Notes: generated by a model not told the origin, from the sequence alone. A stretch of DNA of 64,000 nucleotides from Tuberibacillus calidus DSM 17572 (GCF_000430685.1 NZ_AUMM01000022.1:1-64000), one strand, 5' to 3'. Shown: positions 11,030 through 20,776, counted from the stretch's first letter. Translations and numbers: made by a program.

Positions 11030-11078
11030 AAAAAAAGCCGTCCCAATCTAGCTCCTTTCTAGGACTTTTGAGACGGCT
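11030..11078 (-). terminator. Terminator of the S-layer gene
   Basis: On the minus strand an 11-bp stem with one wobble (11078-11068 with 11046-11036) encloses a smaller internal hairpin, followed by a T7 run. It lies about 40 bases after the S-layer stop codon. Confidence 0.8.
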
Positions 11079-11115
11079 TCTCTAAAATTAAGTCTGTTTA
11101 ATACACATTTTTTAT

Positions 11116-13845
11116 TTACTCAACTACTGTAATTTCAATGGCAACAGGGGCTGATAGAAGATCTTTGTTTACTACATTTGATGAACCATCAAGTGTTTGA
11201 ACTTTAGACAATACTAAAGTAAATGTACCTGATGATTTACCTGATTGAAGCGTAATAACACCAGTAGATGGATCTACAGTTACATTATTTTCGTTAGTAG
11301 ATACCCATGTAGGTGAAACTTTTAAACCATTGTAAATACCATCAACATTAGAATCAGGTGCAGAAGAACTTGCAACATTATACGTTAATACTTTACCTGA
11401 TTGATCTTTTATTGTTAATAGAGGATTTAATGAATAGCTGGATGTACTTGAATTGTAAATACCGAATAAAAGATCACTTACATTGTCAACATTATCTTTA
11501 TCAACAACCAATGATGTCTTTAAAATGCTAGCGGATGATGCAACAGAATCGGTATTTTTATAAGTAACATTTACTGAATCAACTGCTACACCATTTACCA
11601 AAGCAGTTACTTTTACAGTACCAGATTTGGTTAGCGTTTCCTGAGCAAGTGTAGGATCAGCAAACGTTAAAGTATCATAAGCTCCAGATGCACTTAGTAA
11701 ACCAGTTGTTGTATCTTCGTTAAATAATGCTTTTTCATCATCAGTTAGAGCATTTACATCAAGTACTAACTGATTATTGGTACCATCGAGATCAACTTTA
11801 GCAACTCTGTTACCATTTGAATCAACTTGATACAATTCAAACTTCACTTCATTGTCCAATTTGTCTACTCCGGTATCATTTGCATCATTATCAGCATCAA
11901 GGTAATCAGCTGAAGTTGAAGATACAACTAAATCATATTTTGCAGCTGTTCCAAAGTCTTTAACAGTTACAGAAAATGATTTAGTGAAGATAACATTATC
12001 ATTTGCATCTTTATAATCTACATATACTGTTGTTGAGCCGTTTGCATAAGCAGTAACAGTTAAAAGTACCTTATTATCAACAGCAGTACCTTTGCTTACG
12101 TTAACAATACCAGCTTTGCTGTAACGCACAACAACCTTACTATCATCAGCAGCAATTTTATTACCATATTGATCTTTTAAGGATAATGTTACAGTACCAG
12201 TATATGATGGACTATTGGTATCAGTAGTAAGTGTTAAAGATGAAACATCTAAGTCACCAGAGGTAACTTTAGAATCAGCTACAACATTGAAAGTTACGGT
12301 TGTTTTAAATCCTCCAGCTTCAATTTGTACCTTAGCAGTACCAGGAGCGATAGCATTAACTTCAAATTCTCCGCCAGATTCTGAAACAATTGCTACTGTT
12401 GGTGTTAAATTGGTAATCTTCGCATTAGTTGCATCCAATTTCACAATATTACCTGCTGAATCTGTAACAAATACGTTTAAATATTTACCATCTTCGCTTT
12501 CTTGAAGAGTAGTATTAACTTCACCGTTTGCCTTAGCAGTCTTATAATCTGCTACAGATGCAGATGAATCTGATAAATGAATACCTTCAAGTGAAACTAA
12601 TTGGTAAGGGGCAACAGTTACTTTAACAGCACCAGTAGTTGCTACTACTTTCGAAGTATTGTTATTGATAACTTTAATTTCTACATAAGCAGAACCATCA
12701 GCATCTGCTACCACATCACCATTTGTCTCAACAATTTTAGCATCGGTGGTATAAACTGACACTGTATAATTTGTTATATCATTTAAAATTTCCGAAGTAA
12801 CATCTCTACCTTTTTCATCTTTAATTGTTACATAATCTAAAAGATTAGCAGACAAACCGGTAGATGAGTTGAAAGATGTTTGATCCAAAGAAATAGAATT
12901 TACTTCAGCAGTTTCATATGTGAAAGTGCTTGATGAAGCTTCTTTTTGAGTAACACCAGAATCAGAAGTAACACCATTAACAGTTACGGTGTAAGTTGTT
13001 TTATCCTCCAATGCTTTGTTAAACGTTATTGTAACTTTAGTTTTATCAGTTGAGTCTACTTTTGCACTTATAACAGATACACCATTGTCAACTGTAAAGT
13101 TGGAAGGATCAACATCACCAATTTTTGTATTGAATTGAACAACAGCTTGTGTACTGTTAATCGCACTTACGCTTGTAACTTGAGGCGCTTGTAAGAATTG
13201 GTGCACACGATAAGCGAGAAGTGCAAAGGAGCCGCGATCAAGATTGCCATTTGGTTCATAAGTTGTACCAGCATCGTTCGTACCTTTAACAAGACCATCG
13301 GCATAAAGCGTGTTGATGTACGGGGTTGCCCAGCCAAGGTTTTTGTCTGAAGCATCCGGAACATCAGTAAATGGTGTCTTAGCATCGGCTTTAAGTTCAA
13401 GACCGAAAGCTTTAACAAATACTTTTGCTGCTTCCGCACGAGTGATCGGTTTGTCCGGATTGAATTTGCCGGCACCGTCACCTTGGAAGACACCTGCATT
13501 AGCTGCAGCCGCAATGTAGCTGTAGTAGTAGTTGTCTTTGCTGACATCAGGGAAGCCCGGATCTTTTACATTCTTCGTGTCAAGGCCCATTACACCAGCG
13601 ATCATTTTTGCGGCTTGAGCACGGGTGATGTCGTGGTGAACACCAAATTCAGTAGCGGATTCACCGTTGGTCGTTCCTGTGCTTACGAGATAATTAACTG
13701 CATCAGCAAGTTCAGTACCTGCTTGAACATCTTTGAAGTTGTTGGAAGCCGCACTAGCCGCTACTGGAGCGATGGCAGACGCTGCAACAACCGCAGAGAC
13801 TGAAGCTGCCAAGAACTTACGGTATGACTTTGGTTGGTACGCCAT
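11116..13845 (-). CDS. S-layer protein with three SLH modules and Ig-like repeats
   Basis: A secreted protein of 909 residues, probably the main S-layer subunit. The signal peptide (MAYQPKSYRKFLAASVSAVV then ...ASA, about 32 residues) precedes three SLH modules (about 35-215; ITRAQAAKMI, ITRAEAAKVF and LDRGSFALLA signatures) that should anchor it to the wall polymer. The rest is Ser/Thr/Asp/Val-rich with several bacterial Ig-like segments, such as TKVTITFNKALEDKTTYTV and NAIAPGTAKVQIEAGGF. Cysteine appears absent, typical of S-layer proteins. The start at 13845 has GAGGAGG 10 bases upstream. Strong promoter, structured leader and terminator all point to high expression. The Ig-like part is visibly more AT-rich than the SLH part. 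Confidence 0.88.
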   Translation of the reverse strand: MAYQPKSYRKFLAASVSAVVAASAIAPVAASAASNNFKDVQAGTELADAVNYLVSTGTTNGESATEFGVHHDITRAQAAKMIAGVMGLDTKNVKDPGFPDVSKDNYYYSYIAAAANAGVFQGDGAGKFNPDKPITRAEAAKVFVKAFGLELKADAKTPFTDVPDASDKNLGWATPYINTLYADGLVKGTNDAGTTYEPNGNLDRGSFALLAYRVHQFLQAPQVTSVSAINSTQAVVQFNTKIGDVDPSNFTVDNGVSVISAKVDSTDKTKVTITFNKALEDKTTYTVTVNGVTSDSGVTQKEASSSTFTYETAEVNSISLDQTSFNSSTGLSANLLDYVTIKDEKGRDVTSEILNDITNYTVSVYTTDAKIVETNGDVVADADGSAYVEIKVINNNTSKVVATTGAVKVTVAPYQLVSLEGIHLSDSSASVADYKTAKANGEVNTTLQESEDGKYLNVFVTDSAGNIVKLDATNAKITNLTPTVAIVSESGGEFEVNAIAPGTAKVQIEAGGFKTTVTFNVVADSKVTSGDLDVSSLTLTTDTNSPSYTGTVTLSLKDQYGNKIAADDSKVVVRYSKAGIVNVSKGTAVDNKVLLTVTAYANGSTTVYVDYKDANDNVIFTKSFSVTVKDFGTAAKYDLVVSSTSADYLDADNDANDTGVDKLDNEVKFELYQVDSNGNRVAKVDLDGTNNQLVLDVNALTDDEKALFNEDTTTGLLSASGAYDTLTFADPTLAQETLTKSGTVKVTALVNGVAVDSVNVTYKNTDSVASSASILKTSLVVDKDNVDNVSDLLFGIYNSSTSSYSLNPLLTIKDQSGKVLTYNVASSSAPDSNVDGIYNGLKVSPTWVSTNENNVTVDPSTGVITLQSGKSSGTFTLVLSKVQTLDGSSNVVNKDLLSAPVAIEITVVE

Positions 13846-13888
13846 TCGTCATAATCCTCCTCGTTATGTAATCTTTTTATTTATTTCC

Positions 13889-13974
13889 ACTAATTTTAGC
13901 GAAATAGATTCATAGCACTATATTACCAAAAATAGAATGATATAGTGCCAACGTCATAAATCGCTAAAATTAGT
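13889..13974 (-). promoter_or_regulatory. Nested stem in the S-layer mRNA leader
   Basis: A perfect 14-bp outer inverted repeat (13889-13902 with 13961-13974) encloses a perfect 9-bp inner one (13915-13923 with 13940-13948). From the promoter position the transcript should begin near 13984, so the structure sits about 10 bases from the 5' end of a leader of some 139 bases. Stems in this place are known to protect mRNAs from decay in Bacillus (for example the aprE leader); that role here is inferred. Confidence 0.7.
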
Positions 13975-13990
13975 AAGGAACCTGATTAAA

Positions 13991-14019
13991 ATTATACGCA
14001 TTGGTGCGTATAACGTCAA
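13991..14019 (-). promoter_or_regulatory. Strong S-layer promoter with palindromic spacer
   Basis: Leftward -35 TTGACG (14019-14014) and perfect -10 TATAAT (13996-13991), 17 bp apart. A 9-bp perfect inverted repeat, ttatacgca (13992-14000) and tgcgtataa (14005-14013), fills the spacer and enters the -10, so it looks like an operator for an unknown regulator. The 320 bases upstream to 14343 show no gene. Confidence 0.8.
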
Positions 14020-14343
14020 TAGAAAAGCGGCTTTTAGCCCCTTGGCATCAATATACAAGAAAGGCAGATGTTTTTCAACTATTTTCCTAAAATTTATATC
14101 TATTTTCGTGCATTTGTAACCAAAATGTAATATTTACTGTCAGATCCCTGTTTCGACAATCCTATGATAAGTTAACATTTTTATTACACATCATGCAGGT
14201 CGCAACATTATCAAGGGGTCTATATTACTATTACTCTCAATGATGACCAATTTCTTCAATAAGTAAAAATGATTCTCAATCATCCTCACAAAACGTACCT
14301 CGCATTACTTTAAATGATGAACACGTTTTATTGATGATGATGA

Positions 14344-15783
14344 TCATTGGACACTCATAAAGTATTGACGCAAAGCCTCAACCAGCGCATTCCCAAATTT
14401 CGTCGCTGTTGCTGGATCTTCCAGTCTTGCCAGATCGGACGGATTCGTCAAGAAGCCGAGTTCAATTAAAACGGCCGGTACTGTATTCATTCTTGTGACA
14501 TAGAGATTGTCATCGACGACTCTTCTGGAATGCATGCCGATGGCCTGCGGGACGGTGCTCTGAATGACATTCGCGAGGATTTTGCTCTCCTTAGGATGGT
14601 CGTTGACCCCGGGATAATCCGGGTCATTAAAATCATTAAAATGCGTTTGCATGCCGTAGGCATCTTCACTTGAAAACCAGTTGCTGTGTATGGAGATGAA
14701 CAAATCAGCATGATTAGCCTTGGCGACATCGACGCGGCATTGCAGCTCCTTGTCTTTCGATGGACTGCAATCCTTATCCCGTTGGTGCGTCATGATGACA
14801 ACGGCCCCTGCTTTTTGCAGCGCCGATTGCGCGGCAACACCGAAATTATAGTTGATATACTGCTCTTCCGTCTTATCCAAAGCAATCGCACCGGGATCTC
14901 TGCCGCCATGCCCCGGATCGAGGACGATGATTTTTCCTTTCAGAAGTTCATCGGGTTCTCTCACGTATTTCAGCTTGACATACCCTTTGATCGTATCGGT
15001 GGAAACCAAGGCCCACCCGGCAACTTTTTTATATATTTTTACCTGGGCGCCGCTAGGAATCGTCCCGACATCATGATAATTGTCTGACGGACCGTATTGT
15101 GCCACTTGTGAGGCGATCATTTCCCCCGTTGAAATAACCTTCTCCGCTTCAGCGGGAGGACGAAAATTAGGATTAATGGCTCTCGCGACCATGAGCGCGA
15201 AATGGGATCTTAAAATCTTTTCACCCGGTTTGAAACTTCCGTCCGGAAAACCGTTCGTAATCCTTGCTGTCGTCACTTTATTAATAGGTTCATATTCTGG
15301 GCTGTCTTGAACAATATCATAAAACGGAAGATATTGGCTCATTTCTTGTAAAGAAAAAGCACGTGTAATAAGGTAAGCCATATCAGCCCTGCTGATTTTA
15401 TCGTCTGGATGAAATAAACCATCGGAACGCCCGGTAATAAAATTCTTTTCATAGAGTGATTGAATATAGCCCGATGCGTAGTCTTTGGCGCTGACATCAG
15501 CAAAGGCTGTTTTTCGTGGAGTTCCGTCCACACCAAGGGCCCTACCAACCATTGTCGCAGCTTCTCTCCGCGTTAGATTAGCATTTGGTTTGAAAGATCC
15601 ATCGGAGTAACCATTGACAATGCCTTGTTTCGCAAGAAACATGATTTCATCATAATAGCCGTCACCGGGTTTGACATCCTTAAATGTGACTTGTTCTGCG
15701 TGTGCTTGGAGTTGGTCAAAAAATCCCGAAAAGCCAACAGCAGCAATCATGATTAGACAAATTTTCATTATTTTCGATAACAT
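14344..15783 (-). CDS. SLH-anchored N-acetylmuramoyl-L-alanine amidase
   Basis: A surface autolysin of 479 residues. A signal peptide (about 1-29) is followed by three SLH modules (about 32-205), an SH3-like linker (about 225-275) and an Amidase_3 domain (about 285-477). Zinc ligands and the catalytic residue are visible: VLDPGHGGRDPGA, the Glu in KTEEQYINYN, SIHSNW and VLIELGFLTN. It should cut the bond between MurNAc and the stem peptide. The ATG has GGGGGGAGA upstream. It is transcribed toward the S-layer gene but ends before that gene's own promoter; a weak 6-bp hairpin with a T run (14265-14283) may terminate it. Confidence 0.9.
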   Translation of the reverse strand: MLSKIMKICLIMIAAVGFSGFFDQLQAHAEQVTFKDVKPGDGYYDEIMFLAKQGIVNGYSDGSFKPNANLTRREAATMVGRALGVDGTPRKTAFADVSAKDYASGYIQSLYEKNFITGRSDGLFHPDDKISRADMAYLITRAFSLQEMSQYLPFYDIVQDSPEYEPINKVTTARITNGFPDGSFKPGEKILRSHFALMVARAINPNFRPPAEAEKVISTGEMIASQVAQYGPSDNYHDVGTIPSGAQVKIYKKVAGWALVSTDTIKGYVKLKYVREPDELLKGKIIVLDPGHGGRDPGAIALDKTEEQYINYNFGVAAQSALQKAGAVVIMTHQRDKDCSPSKDKELQCRVDVAKANHADLFISIHSNWFSSEDAYGMQTHFNDFNDPDYPGVNDHPKESKILANVIQSTVPQAIGMHSRRVVDDNLYVTRMNTVPAVLIELGFLTNPSDLARLEDPATATKFGNALVEALRQYFMSVQ

Positions 15784-15906
15784 CTATGTATATCTCCCCC
15801 CATCTTTATGTAGAACTGTCTACTATTCTAGCATAATTTGGGAGGATAAGTATAAGACTATCGTCCTGTTTTTAAGGAATTTCGACAAAAATAAGTTAAC
15901 TCTTTA

Positions 15907-15946
15907 GGGGGCGGACATTTGGTGACATCCACCCCCGACTTTTTTT
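15907..15946 (+). terminator. Hairpin with T run, orientation uncertain
   Basis: A 9-bp GC-rich stem with one wobble (15907-15915 with 15928-15936) followed by a T7 run on the plus strand. No rightward gene ends here, so it may serve the leftward ltaS transcript imperfectly or block antisense reading into ltaS. Confidence 0.45.
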
Positions 15947-15954
15947 GAGTCAAT

Positions 15955-17841
15955 CTATTTCCGATACGGCAGCCGCGCCATATATTGGTCGGATAATTCC
16001 AGAAGTTTCAGCATTTCTCGGCTTTTGTCTTCGTAAGCCTTTTGGTCTTTCGGGGCGATCATTTGATGCGTCAAGCGGTTGTAGATCACAAGATGCGTTC
16101 GTTCCGAATCTGGAATATAAAACGTATGTTGGGTGAAATACGCTCCAGCCGTTAAATAATAACGCATGCCAAATAAGTTATCTTTGTACTCCGTCAAGTC
16201 TTGCCCGAATAAAACCATGTTTTGATCATTAATACCTAAAAGATTGATGACGGTCGGCATCATGTCGATTTGTCCGCCGGCGTTTTCAAAAATTTTCGCA
16301 TGGGTCACCCCTGGGATCGCAATGATAAATGGGATGTTAAACCGGTCAAGTAGCGTATACGGATGTTTGAGAAAATCACCGACGAGTTGTTGGTCTTGTT
16401 TTTGCATCAATTTGCCGTGCACACCGGAATGGTCCCCATAGATCACAATCATTGATTTATCCCAAAGCCCTTTTTCCTTCAATAAATCAAAGAATCTTCC
16501 AAGGGCCGCGTCAGCATAGTGTTGGGCTTCCAAATAATTACCGAAAAAGGTGCCCTGATATTTTTTAGGAAGGGAAAGGGTTTGTTTATCTTTCGGGATT
16601 TGAAACGGCGTATGCGCCGACAATGTCACGAAATCGGCATAAAACGGCTTGTTAGAAGATGTTTTTAACGCTTCAAGCGCATCAACGCCTTTTGTGTAAA
16701 GCACATCATCCGAAGCCCCGAGCCCGACTTTGTCTTCCTCCCCGAAATACGATTTGTCATAGTGTTTGTCAAAACCGAGCGCGGGGTACAGCTCATCACG
16801 ATTCCAGTAGTGGATATCATCGACGTGAAGCGTGACCGCCTGGTAACCATTGTCTTTTAATAAACGCGCAAGACTCGGGATGACGCGATTTCCGTATGTT
16901 TCCGAAGTCGGGTTATTGCCGACCGGATATAGCGAAGTATTCATGAGAAACTCGGCGTCGGAAGTATTACCCGAGCCAATTTGTTGGTACACATTATTAA
17001 AGTAAAAGCTTTCCTTGAGTAGTTTATTAAGATTAGGCGTGATTTCCTGACCGTTAATCGATTTGCCGATAATCATGTTTTGCAGTGATTCCATCTGAAT
17101 GACGATCAAGTTTCTCCCTTTGGCGATTCCGAAATACGGATGTTGATCAGAGGGCACGCGTTTCAAGTGTTTAATCTGAAAAATTTTATCCTGCGTGAGA
17201 TTAAAGCTGCCTTTTTTCGCCATTGCTTGGACAGCTCTTTCTGTATGCAGTTGATTAAACTGAAGGTTGATTAAACCAGCCGTCTTGGCATACACCGCGC
17301 TGTTTAGCACTTGATCGGTGCGATGATAAAAATAGCTGCCAATATTAAAGGCAAGTAGCCCGGCCAACCCTACGGATAACCACTTTCTAGAATACCTTTT
17401 GACCGAGGTGATTTTTGTTCTTAAAAAGAAATGAAAGAGCATCAATATAATAAGGATAATAAAATCAAAATACAATAAAAACTCCTGAGGGTGGATGAGT
17501 AACCCCAAATTGGAACTGACCGAAGGAATCTGACTGATGCTAGATAAATCATGATACGTCGGCACGTTCTCAAAGTAGTTGCTATAGATGACAATCGCAA
17601 AAAAGGCGGTCGTCAAAATGGCATCCAAGAGGATGTATAACGTCCACTTTGTCTTTTTCGGTAAAAATTCAAGCAATATAAATAGGACAGCGATCCCCGC
17701 TACATTATTTATAATAAAACCGGGATTCCAATACGTACCGTATAGCATCCGTCCTAAAAGAATCATCTTTATGAAGAAAAACCCGGTAAATATTAAAAAC
17801 GGATGATAGGCGAGTCTTAACAATTTCAACATTTTATGCAC
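15955..17841 (-). CDS. ltaS: Lipoteichoic acid synthase family protein
   Basis: 628 residues, the usual length for LtaS. Five membrane segments occupy about residues 1-200, followed by an extracellular sulfatase-like domain (about 240-590). Conserved residues of the family can be seen: Glu in VIQMESLQNMIIG, the nucleophile Thr in GSGNTSDAEF, and the Asp-His pair in VIYGDHSGVHG. The enzyme transfers glycerol phosphate from phosphatidylglycerol to the growing chain on the outer membrane face. Several paralogues (LtaS, YfnI, YqgS) exist in Bacillus and sequence inspection alone does not say which this is. It lies between SLH proteins and mnaA, in line with an envelope role. Confidence 0.9.
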   Translation of the reverse strand: MHKMLKLLRLAYHPFLIFTGFFFIKMILLGRMLYGTYWNPGFIINNVAGIAVLFILLEFLPKKTKWTLYILLDAILTTAFFAIVIYSNYFENVPTYHDLSSISQIPSVSSNLGLLIHPQEFLLYFDFIILIILMLFHFFLRTKITSVKRYSRKWLSVGLAGLLAFNIGSYFYHRTDQVLNSAVYAKTAGLINLQFNQLHTERAVQAMAKKGSFNLTQDKIFQIKHLKRVPSDQHPYFGIAKGRNLIVIQMESLQNMIIGKSINGQEITPNLNKLLKESFYFNNVYQQIGSGNTSDAEFLMNTSLYPVGNNPTSETYGNRVIPSLARLLKDNGYQAVTLHVDDIHYWNRDELYPALGFDKHYDKSYFGEEDKVGLGASDDVLYTKGVDALEALKTSSNKPFYADFVTLSAHTPFQIPKDKQTLSLPKKYQGTFFGNYLEAQHYADAALGRFFDLLKEKGLWDKSMIVIYGDHSGVHGKLMQKQDQQLVGDFLKHPYTLLDRFNIPFIIAIPGVTHAKIFENAGGQIDMMPTVINLLGINDQNMVLFGQDLTEYKDNLFGMRYYLTAGAYFTQHTFYIPDSERTHLVIYNRLTHQMIAPKDQKAYEDKSREMLKLLELSDQYMARLPYRK

Positions 17842-18169
17842 CTCAAGATGTATATTAAGGGAATGTTAAATTTATGTAAATAAATTTTTAACATTTTCAT
17901 TTGGAAGTATGTGCTAACGCAAGAAATTACGGTGCTCGTTGAAAATTTTATAGGGTGGGTCACCTTATGCCCAACCCGAACGCCTTTAAGCGGTTAAGAT
18001 ACGATATCACGTTATAGATGTTTTCGCTCTATTGGGGTGTTTTTTCCGTGAAGAAGTAAGAGGGAGCGGTAAGGAAAGACGGACTTTATACGACGAGCTA
18101 GCCAATTTAGAATATAGGAATATTCTACATCGACCTTCTATTCGAACTGAGATAAACCTTAATATGTTC
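17842..18169. other. Intergenic region upstream of ltaS
   Basis: About 330 bases with no recognisable gene. A 75-codon plus-strand frame from 18032 crosses the terminators at 18170 and 18216 and lacks a binding site, so it is not called. The region must contain the ltaS promoter, which I cannot place with confidence. Confidence 0.4.
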
Positions 18170-18205
18170 ATGCACAATAAGTCACGTAGCCTATTGTGCA
18201 TTTTT
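18170..18205 (+). terminator. Rightward terminator without an assigned gene
   Basis: A perfect 10-bp stem (18170-18179 with 18192-18201) with a 12-base loop and a T5 run. No rightward gene precedes it, so either a small RNA ends here or it blocks antisense transcription into mnaA. Confidence 0.6.
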
Positions 18206-18215
18206 CGTTCGCAAG

Positions 18216-18251
18216 TAAAAAGCTCTGCCGAGGGGATACCCAACAGAGCTT
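18216..18251 (-). terminator. Terminator of mnaA
   Basis: On the minus strand an 8-bp stem (18251-18244 with 18227-18220) is followed by TTTTT. It starts 5 bases past the mnaA stop codon. Confidence 0.75.
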
Positions 18252-18255
18252 CTTT

Positions 18256-19389
18256 CTAGATGCGTATCTTTTCCTTTTTTAAATAATGCTCTAGGATGAT
18301 TTCCACAATCCGTTCCGAAGCGCGTCCGTCACCGTAAGGATTGGCGGCCTTGGACATTTTATGATATTCCTCTTCATCGCTCAGGAGCTGTTTCGTTAGC
18401 TCATAGATATACTCCTCCGAAGTCCCCGCTAATTTCAAATTTCCCGATTCAATACCTTCGGGTCTTTCCGTTGTATTTCGCAGCACAAGAACGGGAACGC
18501 CAAAAGAAGGGGCCTCTTCTTGTATGCCGCCCGAATCAGTAAGAATCAAGTACGCGCGAGCCATAAAATTATGGAAGTCGAAGACATCGAAGGGATCCGT
18601 TAAATGAATTCTTTCATGACCTGCCAGTAGCTTATATGCAATATCCCGCACATAAGGATTTAAATGGATCGGATAGACAATATCGACATCTTCATGTTCA
18701 TCTGCGATGCGGCGGACGGCATGAAAAATATGCTCCATCGGTCGCCCGAGATTTTCCCTTCTATGTGCCGTCATTAATATCATTCTTCTGTTCCCGATCG
18801 CATCGAGCACCGGATGGCTGTAATCTTTTTGAACAGTTGTTTTTAATGCGTCAATCACGGTATTCCCCGTTACAAAAATGGACGCTTCAGGTTTAGCTTC
18901 TTTTAGAAGATTCCGTTTCGCTCGTTCCGTAGGCGCGAAATGAAAATCAGCCAGCACGCCGGTTAGCATCCGATTCATTTCTTCGGGGTACGGTTCGTAT
19001 TTATTGCCGGTTCGAAGTCCCGCCTCGACGTGTCCGATTTTGACCTTATTATAATAGGCAGCAAGGCTGGCGACGAAGGTGGTTGTTGTATCACCATGGA
19101 CGAGTATGAGATCGGGTTCTGTTCTTTTTATTATTTCATCAAGGCCGGTCAACGCCTTAACGGTAATGTCGGAAAGTGTCTGCCGATCCTTCATAATGTG
19201 CAAATCATAATCCGGTACGATATGAAACACATGCAGCACCTGATCCAACATCTCCCGGTGCTGTGCGGTCGTCACGACGATTGATTCAATAAAATGGGGA
19301 TGTTTTTGTAATTCCAGGACGACTGGTGCCATTTTAATGGCTTCTGGTCTTGTTCCGAATATAGTCATCACTTTTATGCGTTGATTCAT
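18256..19389 (-). CDS. mnaA: UDP-N-acetylglucosamine 2-epimerase (non-hydrolysing)
   Basis: A cytoplasmic enzyme of 377 residues that interconverts UDP-GlcNAc and UDP-ManNAc, the precursor for teichoic acid linkage units and for the wall polymers bound by SLH domains. Family motifs: GTRPEAIKMAPV at the N terminus, VHGDTTT, GHVEAGLRTG, PEEMNR, TAHRREN and DSGGIQEEAPSFG near the C-terminal nucleotide site. The start at 19389 is preferred: GAGG lies 6 bases upstream, and the conserved sequence begins there; an in-frame start 20 codons earlier lacks this support. B. subtilis MnaA is 380 residues long. Confidence 0.92.
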   Translation of the reverse strand: MNQRIKVMTIFGTRPEAIKMAPVVLELQKHPHFIESIVVTTAQHREMLDQVLHVFHIVPDYDLHIMKDRQTLSDITVKALTGLDEIIKRTEPDLILVHGDTTTTFVASLAAYYNKVKIGHVEAGLRTGNKYEPYPEEMNRMLTGVLADFHFAPTERAKRNLLKEAKPEASIFVTGNTVIDALKTTVQKDYSHPVLDAIGNRRMILMTAHRRENLGRPMEHIFHAVRRIADEHEDVDIVYPIHLNPYVRDIAYKLLAGHERIHLTDPFDVFDFHNFMARAYLILTDSGGIQEEAPSFGVPVLVLRNTTERPEGIESGNLKLAGTSEEYIYELTKQLLSDEEEYHKMSKAANPYGDGRASERIVEIILEHYLKKEKIRI

Positions 19390-19602
19390 CATGCACCTCT
19401 TCTGTTTCAAAACACATAACTCCATAATAACGAATTTAACTTTAACCATAAAGCTTAACCTATGTCGTTTTTAATAGTCAGTTTCCAGTTCTCTAACCAT
19501 ATTTTAATAGACCAACCAAGCAAGTGACAATTTTCCTTAAAAAGTTGCTTATTATAACATATATTAATAGATTCTAACAAAATATGTTGTTTTTAAGTCA
19601 AT

Positions 19603-19632
19603 TTACACAAACACAACGAAATGATTTATAAT
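19603..19632 (+). promoter_or_regulatory. Possible promoter of the LCP gene
   Basis: A -35 TTACAC (19603-19608) and perfect -10 TATAAT (19627-19632) with an 18-bp spacer, about 100 bases before the start codon. Confidence 0.45.
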
Positions 19633-19734
19633 ATAAAATGTTTTACCATGAAAATTGTTTTCATCTTAATTAAAATGAATGGGTTTTATTTTTCATATAG
19701 GTGGATCTGTGTGTATTAAGGAGTTGACATCATC

Positions 19735-20733
19735 ATGGAATCAAGGCTTGAACGAAAAAAGAGAAGAAAAAAGAAAAAAAGAAGGTTTAAGAAGTTCCTT
19801 TTATTTTTGATACTCATTCTTCTAATCGGCGGGGGCGTTTACTTCCTTAATGCCTATAACGCTATAAAAGCGACTGCGGAAAAAATGCATTTAAACCTAC
19901 CTGGGAAGAGAACGGATATCTCCAATGGCAACAAACCCATCAATATATTACTGCTCGGTGTTGATGAACGACCTCATGATGTCGGCCGTTCCGATACGAT
20001 TATCGTCGCTACGCTCAATCCAAAGGATCATTCGATGCTTATGACGAGCATCCCGAGGGATTCACGAACGGAAGTTGAAGGCCACGGTCTAACGAAAATC
20101 AATGCCGCGTACGCATACGGGGGATTGCCATTAGCCAAAAGCACCGTTGAGCATTTCCTTAACATAAAGATTGATTATGTAGCAAAAATCAACATGCAAG
20201 GGCTTGTGGATCTTGTAGATGCGGTTGGTGGCATTACGGTCGATAATCCGATTGATTGGTATGACAAAGGTTTTTATAAAAAAGGCTATCATTACCGAAA
20301 GGGCGAAATTGAATTAAACGGGCCTAAAGCGATCGGGTATGTGCGCATGCGCCATCAAGATCCGCGAGGCGATATTGGCCGGAACTATCGTGAACGTCAA
20401 GTCATTCAAGGTATTATTGATAAGGGCAAGAGCGTCACTTCGGTTACCCATATGCAAAGTATCTTGAAAGCGCTCGGTGACAATATTAAAACCAACCTTA
20501 CTTTTGACGACATGAAAAGCATCGCGTTTAATTACCGAACGGTGCGCGAACACATCTATAACTATCAAGTTCAAGGAGATCCGCAAATGATCGACGGCGG
20601 CTCCTATATCGTCGTTTCCGAAGAAGAAAAACAAAAGGTGCACGACATGATCCAGGATGAATTAAACGGAACACTGGACATGTCCAAATATCAAAACGAC
20701 GGTGATAACAGCAACACAGAAGCCAGCCAATAA
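19735..20733 (+). CDS. LytR-CpsA-Psr family wall-polymer ligase
   Basis: 332 residues. A very basic cytoplasmic tail (residues 1-20) precedes one membrane segment (LLFLILILLIGGGVYFL) and an extracellular LCP domain (about 65-230). Key residues include GVDERPHDVGRSDTIIVA, SIPRDSRTEV, KINAAYAYGG and the Arg-rich IGYVRMRHQDPRGDIGRNYR. Family members (TagTUV in B. subtilis) move undecaprenyl-linked teichoic acid or similar polymers onto peptidoglycan. It is divergent from mnaA, which makes a precursor of such polymers. AAGGAG lies upstream of the ATG. Confidence 0.9.
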   Translation: MESRLERKKRRKKKKRRFKKFLLFLILILLIGGGVYFLNAYNAIKATAEKMHLNLPGKRTDISNGNKPINILLLGVDERPHDVGRSDTIIVATLNPKDHSMLMTSIPRDSRTEVEGHGLTKINAAYAYGGLPLAKSTVEHFLNIKIDYVAKINMQGLVDLVDAVGGITVDNPIDWYDKGFYKKGYHYRKGEIELNGPKAIGYVRMRHQDPRGDIGRNYRERQVIQGIIDKGKSVTSVTHMQSILKALGDNIKTNLTFDDMKSIAFNYRTVREHIYNYQVQGDPQMIDGGSYIVVSEEEKQKVHDMIQDELNGTLDMSKYQNDGDNSNTEASQ

Positions 20734-20776
20734 CCTGATGTTGTTTTCAAGCGGGTGGTTATTTAAGACTGGGTAC

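Noticed and set aside
18032-18259. 75-codon plus-strand frame between ltaS and mnaA
   Set aside because: It crosses two terminator hairpins and has no upstream binding site.
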